Below are positions 54,394 to 62,173 of a DNA stretch of 64,000 nucleotides, one piece after another (the stretch's first letter is position 1; every line of letters starts with the position of its first letter). Location: NCBI GenBank assembly GCA_041398745.1, contig JAWKUB010000003.1, positions 62,001-126,000 of the forward strand, given 5' to 3'. This DNA is from JACKHO01 sp041398745 (lineage in GTDB: Bacteria > Planctomycetota > Planctomycetia > Planctomycetales > Planctomycetaceae). Under the pieces are notes generated by a model that was given only the letters and a program-made list of their open reading frames with translations, searched no databases and was not told the origin of the DNA. A program made the position numbers and the translations under genes.

Positions 54394-57345
54394 TCAGTTC
54401 TCGTTTGACGCAGTGAACGCGATACGGGCCACCTCACGCATGAGTGATTGCAGGCGATAACCGTCTGCTTCGCAACTGGCCAGCACTTCATCAACCAGTA
54501 GCGTGTCGTGTGGTTGGAGTTCACGCTCAATGGCGAACCGCAGCAAGTGCTCTGTGAAGGATTTTGCAAACTGGCGCTGCTCATCCACTAACGCCCGCTT
54601 GAAGGCGATGACATCACTGAAAGCGTGCCGACGCAACAGTGTACCCGCAGTATCGACCTTGCGACCGTTTTCATACTGGTCTCGCCAGCGACCGGTGATG
54701 TCGTAATTCTCCAGAGCGAAACCGAGAGGGTCCAGTTTCGTGTGACATCCCGCGCAGGAAGGATTCTCTCTGTGAGCGGCAAACTTCTCTCGAATGGTGA
54801 GTTCCTTGTCCGAGTTCTCTTCGTCCAGCGGCGGAACATTGTTTGGCGGTGGCGGAGGAGGATTGTTGAAAATGACTTCGACAATCCAAACACCGCGTGC
54901 GACAGGATGAGTCCGATTCGGCCCCGACGTCATGCTCAGCATGGCCGCGTTGGTGATAATCCCGCCATAGCGTGTGTTGTCTGCGGGAGTTCGGCGGAAT
55001 ACCGACTCGTGCAACTGTTTTCGCAACTCGACTTCAAATCGCCTCTTCTCCACTTCAATGGCGCGCGCCACATCGACATTCGGCGGAATACGACCGAGGG
55101 CGGAATCTGCTTCTTTGACTGCCTGCACCAGAGACTCATGCCGGTCCCGTTGTTCTTGTGTCATACTCGCCAGTATTTCGGCTGTGCTGATGAATGTGCC
55201 CGCGTCCGATGCAGCAGTCACCACTTCTTCTGGAGTCAGTGCTCGATTGTACAATCGAGCTTGATCGATCCTGACGGCCAGAAACTTGTTCCCCCCAGGC
55301 GGCAGGTGCCGGAGTCCAAAAATGACCGAAGAATTCTCCTTCGGAAACGTCGCTGAACCCTTATTGAACGGCTTCCCGTACGGTTCACCATTTCGATAGA
55401 GCGTTGTTGTCCCGTCTTCCGCATACACCATGACGAGGTGGATCAACTGGTCGGTGACCGTTTCTTCTGTGGATTCCCCAAAGTCTTCCGTCCGAGCGAA
55501 TCCATTGCTCCCGGAAATCCAGTGCCGATTTTTCCGCTCGCCAATGACAATGGTGTCGAAGAAATCTCCCTGCCCCTGAATTCCCATCAGGCCGCCGCCA
55601 CGCTGATCAAGATTCTCCAGCCGGAACCGCACTTCCAACGTCTTCGCCTTCAAGTCAACCGGCAGCGGTCCACTGAGCAAATACGACTTGTTCAAATTCA
55701 CCATTCCGTCGGTAAATGAAATCTCTCCGTGCGACTGCAAATCGAGTCCGCGAACAGAGTCCTTTAGGTTCTCCTCAAAATCCCAGACAGCGAATGGCTC
55801 CAACGGCTGGGCAGTCCCCGTCTGCTCGTTGCCTTGCTTGGCCTTCAGCAACTCCGTGCGAACGGGATCAACCAATGCGGCCAACTCCTTTCTTAGTTGG
55901 TCCAGTTGCGTTCCCAACATTTGGCGCTGTGCATCGCGCTCAGCATTTGCCCGCTGAATCCCCTCGACATCCACCGGTGCTGGTTTCAGGTCGGTTTCGT
56001 ACCACGTGTGGAGAAACTCACTGCGGTAACTGAACTGCGGCTCAATCAATTCGACGAGCGGACGGTTCTCCACAAAGACGGTATCGAACAGCAGCAGAGG
56101 CTCGACGACCATTTGCAGGCTGGCCGGAACCTCCGGGTCCAAATTGAAGTAAGGGTTAATGGCGGGATCGGGCGTGGCTGCCATCAGGTTTTCCAGCTGC
56201 ATCCACTGAGCCGGGTAGGAATCGAGGAAACGTTCCACTTTGGGATCAATCAGCATGCGGTCAACTGTCTGCTGAAATACATCCGGCTTCAAAAGCTCAC
56301 CGCTTTCGGCCAACTGCAGCAGTTCTTCATCAGGGCAGCTGCCCCAGAGAAAGTACGACAACTGCGACGCCACATCGTAGGGGCGTTCTTCCGGCAACTC
56401 AGATTTTGACCGATACAAGAACATGGGCGACGACAAGGCAGCCGCAGCCACCTTCTTCATGGCGTCAGGAAATGACTGCCCCTCCTCCAGATTCTTCACC
56501 GCGTAGGCAGCGTAGCGGTCGATGACGTCCGGCTCGACGGGGCGACGAAATGCCCGACGTAAAAACACAGCCAGACGGCCACGCACCACCTCAGCTCGAT
56601 TCGCTTCTCCATCCGGTGCCGCGAAGAATTCGTTCCAAACTCCGACGCTATCCGCGTTGAAGTCCGGGCTTTCCAGAATGGAAACGCTCAGCCGCAGAAA
56701 CGAGTCGAGCAATAACGGCGAGAGCGTGAGCTGATTCGCCTGATTGTTGAAACCGTGCTCGGCACGCAAGTCTTTGGGGAATGGTTTGACATCTGCGAGC
56801 CCCGACAGGGGCTGCAGCGCGTGTGAAGTCACATGAAGTTCTTCGGGCAACTGGATGGCGCCGCCATCAGTCCGCCGGGCGAGATAGTTGTCCGTCCGTG
56901 TCATCAGTTTTTCTGGAAGTGGAAACACGTCCCGATTCAGCTTGAACAAATCCCGTACCGTGTTGTTGTACTGAAATCGATTCAAGCGATGCAGCGGCGA
57001 TGTCATCGACTCCGCATTCTGCGCTGACGCGCGAAGAATAGACTTGAGACTCGCAGCGGCTTCATCTCGCACGGCATCGGGAAGAGCGTCCTCGCTTTCT
57101 GGGGGCATGGCCCCAGAATCAATGGCCTTGAGCACCTTCAAGTTCAGTTGAGGATTGGCCAGAAAAACGCCAGCCAAATCTGGCGACTCAAAGCTGACTC
57201 CGCCATTGGCGTCCTCACTGTTGTGACAGTATTCACACTTGTTCGACAAAAGTTGTTTGAGCGAAACGTACGAATCGTCGGCAAGGGCGGGGACGGAAAT
57301 TGATAGAAGCAAACCGCAAGACAGGACACGCATGGAGAAGTTCAT
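54394..57345 (-). CDS. DUF1592 family cytochrome-like protein with embedded LamG-like domain
   Basis: A 983-residue exported protein. It has a signal peptide (VLSCGLLLSISVPALA) and heme motif CEYCH (residues 37-41). DUF1587-type HRLNRFQYNNTVRDLFKLN is near 120, DUF1595 RRAFRRPVEPDVIDRYAA near 265, and DUF1592 ASQLSYFLWGSCPDEEL near 326. A coiled-coil stretch and a concanavalin-like LamG/laminin-G module then intervene (about 518-710: VWDFEENLKDS, LEVRFRLEN, TTTLYRNGEPYG, IDQARLYNRAL). DUF1588/DUF1585 with a second heme motif CAGCH follow. A TTG at 57360 could add 5 residues, but ATG 57345 is preferred. Paired with the DUF1552 gene at 57412. Confidence 0.86.
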   Translation of the reverse strand: MNFSMRVLSCGLLLSISVPALADDSYVSLKQLLSNKCEYCHNSEDANGGVSFESPDLAGVFLANPQLNLKVLKAIDSGAMPPESEDALPDAVRDEAAASLKSILRASAQNAESMTSPLHRLNRFQYNNTVRDLFKLNRDVFPLPEKLMTRTDNYLARRTDGGAIQLPEELHVTSHALQPLSGLADVKPFPKDLRAEHGFNNQANQLTLSPLLLDSFLRLSVSILESPDFNADSVGVWNEFFAAPDGEANRAEVVRGRLAVFLRRAFRRPVEPDVIDRYAAYAVKNLEEGQSFPDAMKKVAAAALSSPMFLYRSKSELPEERPYDVASQLSYFLWGSCPDEELLQLAESGELLKPDVFQQTVDRMLIDPKVERFLDSYPAQWMQLENLMAATPDPAINPYFNLDPEVPASLQMVVEPLLLFDTVFVENRPLVELIEPQFSYRSEFLHTWYETDLKPAPVDVEGIQRANAERDAQRQMLGTQLDQLRKELAALVDPVRTELLKAKQGNEQTGTAQPLEPFAVWDFEENLKDSVRGLDLQSHGEISFTDGMVNLNKSYLLSGPLPVDLKAKTLEVRFRLENLDQRGGGLMGIQGQGDFFDTIVIGERKNRHWISGSNGFARTEDFGESTEETVTDQLIHLVMVYAEDGTTTLYRNGEPYGKPFNKGSATFPKENSSVIFGLRHLPPGGNKFLAVRIDQARLYNRALTPEEVVTAASDAGTFISTAEILASMTQEQRDRHESLVQAVKEADSALGRIPPNVDVARAIEVEKRRFEVELRKQLHESVFRRTPADNTRYGGIITNAAMLSMTSGPNRTHPVARGVWIVEVIFNNPPPPPPNNVPPLDEENSDKELTIREKFAAHRENPSCAGCHTKLDPLGFALENYDITGRWRDQYENGRKVDTAGTLLRRHAFSDVIAFKRALVDEQRQFAKSFTEHLLRFAIERELQPHDTLLVDEVLASCEADGYRLQSLMREVARIAFTASNEN

Positions 57346-57411
57346 CGGGGGAGTCGTCAACGTTTCAGTAAGTGTCCAGTGGTTTAAAGCGGCGTCGCTG
57401 AGGCAAAAAAT

Positions 57412-58776
57412 CTATGTCCACAAGTCAGAGATCACGCCGTTACTGTCAGAGAATGATTCGGTTTCCAAGCCCATGAGCTGCGCCACGGTCAACCACAAGT
57501 TCGAGTTGAGTGTGCCGCTGGGCATTTTGATGAACCGGCCCTGCTTAATTTGCCCTTGTGCTTTGCCGGTGACAATCATGGGCAAATCGTAGTACTGGTG
57601 CGTCGCCCCGTCTCCGAGTCCCGCGCCGTACGTGACGAGCGAATTGTCGAACATGGAACTGCCATCCGACTCCTTGATTTCCTTCATTCGTCGAATGAGG
57701 TAGGCGTACTGCTCCATGTGGAAAATGTCGATTTTCTGCAGTTCCTTGTATCCGTCCCCCTTTTGATTGTGCGTCATATTGTGATGCTGCACCGGCTGGT
57801 CGAACACTCCTTCGTACATGAGCGTGGCATCCCAGCGCTCGGGGCCAATCATGAAGGTGGAAACATTGGTAATGCCCATTTGGAATGCGAGCAGCATCAA
57901 ATCCATTTGCAGCCGAATGTACTCACCGCGCGGTAGCACCTCGTTCTTCGGAACCCGCACGTCGACGTCGGCGAGCAGCTTGTCCATTTTCTGAATCCGC
58001 AGTTCAATGCCCCGAATCATGTCCAGGAACTCATCGAGAGTATGCCGGTCATCCTGCGCGAGTTTTCGCGAGAGCGACTTGGCATCAGCCACGACGAGGT
58101 CTGTCACGTCGGCGACATGCTGCCGATAACTTTCCTTGAGAAACAGGCGGTCATACAGCTTCTGTGGCTCGCGAATTGACGGAGCAATTCTCCCCGGTCC
58201 GTACCAGGAAATGTTATCGAATTCGATGGGCTCTTTCGGGGCGGTGAATCCGTTGCAACTGATTTCCAGCGTGTTGAACACCGTGGACTGTCCCACATGG
58301 TCACCAATGACCTGATCCAGTGTGCGACCGTTGGGATGTGCCCATCCCATCGTCTCCGCCTGTTCGGGGGAAACACTCGTCAAATAGCACGAGGCTCCCT
58401 GCGCGTGAACGTCCTGTCCGTTCTGGTAGGTTCGATCGAGCCCTGTCAGCAACGTAATGTCATTGGCAAACTCAGCCAGCGGCTGCATGGTCGAGGTCAG
58501 CTCGACCGGATAAATCCCGGGCTTGTGCTTGAGTCGACGTTCTTCCTTTATCTTGTCGGCATTGAACCCGCCAATAAAATCGGGCAGTTCGGCATTCTCT
58601 TCGCCGGGGAAGAAACATCGACGCACAATTCCGTTCGGGATGTACACAATTGCCAGCTTTTTGCTGGGCTTACTACTCGCTTTGGTATCGCCGTTAGCGA
58701 ATGCGAGTGATGGCAGGAACGGCAAGGCCAATGCGGCCCCTTTCGCACGCAGAAAGGAACGTCGGGTAATTCTCAT
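57412..58776 (-). CDS. DUF1552 family protein
   Basis: A 454-residue exported protein of the DUF1552 family, second copy in the window. MRITRRSFLRAKGAALALPF is a Tat signal (RRSFLRAKG). Blocks include AIVYIPNGIVRRCFFPGEEN, LLTGLDRTYQNGQDVHAQGA and LVTYGAGLGDGATHQYYDLP. Only loosely similar to the copy at 50568-51854, so the duplication is old. It is 67 nt upstream of the paired DUF1592 gene on the same strand. No enzymatic function has been assigned. Confidence 0.92.
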   Translation of the reverse strand: MRITRRSFLRAKGAALALPFLPSLAFANGDTKASSKPSKKLAIVYIPNGIVRRCFFPGEENAELPDFIGGFNADKIKEERRLKHKPGIYPVELTSTMQPLAEFANDITLLTGLDRTYQNGQDVHAQGASCYLTSVSPEQAETMGWAHPNGRTLDQVIGDHVGQSTVFNTLEISCNGFTAPKEPIEFDNISWYGPGRIAPSIREPQKLYDRLFLKESYRQHVADVTDLVVADAKSLSRKLAQDDRHTLDEFLDMIRGIELRIQKMDKLLADVDVRVPKNEVLPRGEYIRLQMDLMLLAFQMGITNVSTFMIGPERWDATLMYEGVFDQPVQHHNMTHNQKGDGYKELQKIDIFHMEQYAYLIRRMKEIKESDGSSMFDNSLVTYGAGLGDGATHQYYDLPMIVTGKAQGQIKQGRFIKMPSGTLNSNLWLTVAQLMGLETESFSDSNGVISDLWT

Positions 58777-58917
58777 GATGTCACTTCCGCCATCCGGTAC
58801 GGGATCAACTCAAGCTGTCGGGAAAGGAGGCTAATTCCTCTCAAATACATTACCGGTCATCGATGCATCCCACCAGACCGATTACGATTCGCTGGGTGGT
58901 GTCCTTCGCTGAGCGAG

Positions 58918-61900
58918 CTAATCGCGCGTAATCGTCTCGTCGAGATTCAGCAGCACAAATGCCACGTCCTGCCAGGCGGCCTGCTCGGCAAGTTCGACAT
59001 TTTTCAGCCGCCACTTGGCAGGGACCAACTGTTCGGCGAGCTTCACGTCGGCGGTGAAACGGGCTTTCTCTTCAGCGACAAGTGCCAAGAGCTTTTCCGT
59101 TTCGTATTGAGTTGGCGCGCGTGCTACTGTTCTCAGGAAGGCGTAGGAAATGCGTTCCTCATCATTTGCGGCAGGTGTCTTCAGCAAAACCTGTGTCAGC
59201 GCCTGCGCCATTTCAACGAAGGCCGCGTCGTTGAGGAGCGTCAACGCTTGTGACGGAGTATTCGTACGCGACCGATTAATGACGCATGCGCCGCGGTCAG
59301 GGGCGTCGAAATTGACGAACGTGGGGTACGGGGCGCTACGTCGCCACACCGTGTAAATTCCGCGGCGGAATCGGTCTTCGTCTGTATCGGTTTCGTACTT
59401 CGGTGCGTTCCGGCCCACGTGCCGCCAGATGTTTGCGGGCTGCGGCGGATAGACAGGAGGCCCTCCCTGCTTCTCAGACAGCAGTCCACTCACGGCGAGT
59501 GCGTTGTCGCGAATTGACTCCGCCGACAACCGGAACCGTGACCCACGTGCGAGCAGCTTGTTGTAGGGATCAATTTCCGCCGCACCTTCCTCGATGTCGG
59601 AAGTCTGCTGATACGTGGCCGACATGACAATGGTCTTGTGGATGTGCTTCATCGACCAATTGTTCTCCATGAACTCGACGGCCAGCCAGTCCAGCACCTT
59701 CTGATGCGTCGGCGCTTCACCCTGACTGCCGAAATCTTCCTGCGTTGCCACAATTCCCTGGCCGAAGAATTCCGACCACCAGCGATTTACTGTGACACGT
59801 GCCACAAGCGGATTCTGTTCATCCACGAGCCATTCGGCGAAATCCAATCGATTCGGCGGACCTTCCTTCGTGGCGGCGACCTGATGCAATGCCTCGGGCG
59901 TAGCTGGCGTGACAGCGTCACCAGGATCAAGGAAATTTCCGCGCTTCAGAATGTGTGTTTCGCGCGCCTCATCCATTTCCACCATGACCATGGAAGTCGG
60001 CGGACTGAGGGCAGCCTGCTTCTTCTCAACAGCCGCCAGTTCTTCAGTCAACTTCTTGAGCGATCCATCATTCTCTTGGCGATACTTTTCCAGTTGCTGA
60101 CGCTCTTTCTTCTTCAAATCGGACCAACCCTGCTTCACCAGCTTGGCAACTTCCTCCGGCAAGGCACTGGCGGTGGGATCTCCTTCCATCACCGAAAGCC
60201 GTAAACGGCCAATTGTGCGGGCACCGCCGTAATGCTGAGGCAACCGAACACGCAGCCGAGTCCCGGCCTCTTTGATGGATTCAGTCAGCCGGAATTCGGC
60301 CCAGTGCGGTTTGCTGAATTCCGGATTAATCGCCCAACCAGTTTCGGATTTACCGTCAATCAGGCCACCAACATGCCAGTTGCTCTGGGAGAAATCAGCT
60401 TTCGCCGATTGAAAGCTCACAGGCTGCCATTCAACGGTTTCGTCGGTCTTGCTTGCCACTTCGAATTCGTACAGCACGAAATTCGGGCGTGCCTCATCAC
60501 CGCGCCCCGGCCCTTTGCCCGGCAACCGGTCATCAGTAAGGCATTCGAGTTTCAACTGCGAAATGTTTCCCACCTCGCAGATGAATTCGAGTTCGTAGAC
60601 ATCCTTCTCGGGCTTTTCACCGGTCACCAGGAGAGAGCCATCATCCAGTGGTTCGAACGTTGCCCCGCCAGTCGATTTAGCACTGTCGATGGACACCGTA
60701 TGCCACACCGGCGCGTTCTCGCTTTGCCCGCGCAGGCTCGTCACCCAAGCCGGAAGTTCATCGGCGAGGTTTTTCTTGCGTGCTTCAGCCTGTTGCGCGA
60801 GGGCCACTTTTTGTGCGTTGAGTTCATCCCATTGCTGTTGCTGGTCAGCCGGCCGCGGTAATTCCACGTTCGGCCCGGCCACTTCAAATTGGACGCCACC
60901 GTTACCAGTGACTTCCAGTGGAGTGTTATTGAAGTAGGCGAAAATCTGGTAATAGTCCTGCATGGTGAAAGGATCGTACTTGTGGTTGTGGCACTGGCAG
61001 CATTCCAGTGACGTTCCCAGCCACACCATGCCGGTAGTGTTCACGCGGTCGATGACCTGATTCACGCGGTTCTCTTCGGGATCAACGCCCGCTTCGACAT
61101 TACACGTTGTGCAGCGATGAAATCCCGTCGCGATTTTCTGCTGCAGCGTTGCGTTGGGAATGAGGTCGCCCGCGATTTGCTCAATGGTGAACTGGTCAAA
61201 CGGCATGTCATTGTTCATGGCGTTGATCACCCAGTCGCGGTATGGCCAAATCTCGCGGAACTGGTCTGCCTGAAACCCGTTCGAGTCGGCATAGCGTGCG
61301 AGGTCCAACCACTGCCGCGACCACTTCTCGCCGTACCTCGGCGACTGCAGCAGCCGGTCCACGATTTGTTCGAAATGTTCTTGGGAGGGATTGGCCTCGA
61401 AAGCTTTCACTTCTTCAGCGCTGGGCGGCAGGCCAATCAAGTCGAGGTACGTGCGCCGCAGGAGTTTCCCGGGCGCCGCAGGTGGACTCTTCTTTAACTC
61501 AGGCGTCGCATCAATACGGGCGAGGACAAAGGCATCAATGGGATTATGTACCCAATCTGGATCGCTCACTTCGGGAAGTACCGCTTTTTGCGGCGGCACG
61601 TAAGCCCAGTGAGTTGTCTTCGCTCCTTCGGGCCATACGGCACCTTCGTCAATCCATTGCTTGACAAGTTCGATTTGTTCGGCGTTGAGCGGAGTCCCTT
61701 CGGGAGGCATACGTTCTGTTTCATCGCTGCTGGCAACACGGCGGAACAATTCACTTTCCGCACTCTTGCCCGGCGTCACTGCCACTGAACCAGAATCGTT
61801 ACGGCTCAGAATATCCCGACGCCCCAACAGCCGCAGTCCGCCTTCACGCTCTTCCGTGCCGTGACAATTCACGCACTTCGCCTGCAGAATGGGCTGAATG

Positions 61901-61992
61901 TCTCGCTCAAAGTCAACCGGCGCGCCAAACGACTGTCGGAGAGCGATGAAACACAGAAAAAAAGTGAACGTACGAATCAGCGGGAGCGACAT
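58918..61992 (-). CDS. PSD1 (DUF1549/DUF1553) cytochrome domain protein with discoidin-like insert
   Basis: A 1,024-residue exported protein of the planctomycete PSD1 group. A signal peptide (TFFLCFIALRQSFGA) is followed by a cytochrome c domain with heme motif CVNCH (40-44). DUF1549 contains LRRTYLDLIGLPPSAEEV and WLDLARYADSNGFQAD. The C-terminal DUF1553 contains RVTVNRWWSEFFGQGIV and RGIYTVWRRSAPYPTF. Between them a segment (about 430-580, including GGLIDGKSETGWAINPEFSK) resembles an F5/8 discoidin-type binding fold. Such proteins are numerous in Planctomycetes, often partnered with DUF1501. Function unknown. Confidence 0.9.
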   Translation of the reverse strand: MSLPLIRTFTFFLCFIALRQSFGAPVDFERDIQPILQAKCVNCHGTEEREGGLRLLGRRDILSRNDSGSVAVTPGKSAESELFRRVASSDETERMPPEGTPLNAEQIELVKQWIDEGAVWPEGAKTTHWAYVPPQKAVLPEVSDPDWVHNPIDAFVLARIDATPELKKSPPAAPGKLLRRTYLDLIGLPPSAEEVKAFEANPSQEHFEQIVDRLLQSPRYGEKWSRQWLDLARYADSNGFQADQFREIWPYRDWVINAMNNDMPFDQFTIEQIAGDLIPNATLQQKIATGFHRCTTCNVEAGVDPEENRVNQVIDRVNTTGMVWLGTSLECCQCHNHKYDPFTMQDYYQIFAYFNNTPLEVTGNGGVQFEVAGPNVELPRPADQQQQWDELNAQKVALAQQAEARKKNLADELPAWVTSLRGQSENAPVWHTVSIDSAKSTGGATFEPLDDGSLLVTGEKPEKDVYELEFICEVGNISQLKLECLTDDRLPGKGPGRGDEARPNFVLYEFEVASKTDETVEWQPVSFQSAKADFSQSNWHVGGLIDGKSETGWAINPEFSKPHWAEFRLTESIKEAGTRLRVRLPQHYGGARTIGRLRLSVMEGDPTASALPEEVAKLVKQGWSDLKKKERQQLEKYRQENDGSLKKLTEELAAVEKKQAALSPPTSMVMVEMDEARETHILKRGNFLDPGDAVTPATPEALHQVAATKEGPPNRLDFAEWLVDEQNPLVARVTVNRWWSEFFGQGIVATQEDFGSQGEAPTHQKVLDWLAVEFMENNWSMKHIHKTIVMSATYQQTSDIEEGAAEIDPYNKLLARGSRFRLSAESIRDNALAVSGLLSEKQGGPPVYPPQPANIWRHVGRNAPKYETDTDEDRFRRGIYTVWRRSAPYPTFVNFDAPDRGACVINRSRTNTPSQALTLLNDAAFVEMAQALTQVLLKTPAANDEERISYAFLRTVARAPTQYETEKLLALVAEEKARFTADVKLAEQLVPAKWRLKNVELAEQAAWQDVAFVLLNLDETITRD

Positions 61993-62117
61993 ATCGGTGC
62001 CAACGATCAGTGAGTGAAACTGCTGCCGATAATTGTCTCAGCCTCCACATCCAAGATCAATGCCGACTGATGCACGGAGCATAATCACCGACTGCGACTT
62101 CGGGGCTCGTGTACGCA

Positions 62118-62149
62118 AGAACCCACGCATGCGGGCATGTGTGGGTTCT
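62118..62149. terminator. Terminator-like hairpin without T-run
   Basis: A 14-bp stem (AGAACCCACgCATG / CATGtGTGGGTTCT, one G.T wobble on the plus strand) with a CGGG loop. Lies between the PSD1 gene start and the 3' end of the surface-protein gene. No clear T-run follows on the minus strand. Confidence 0.55.
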
Positions 62150-62173
62150 GGGATTACTTTCTTCAGCCTTCTT

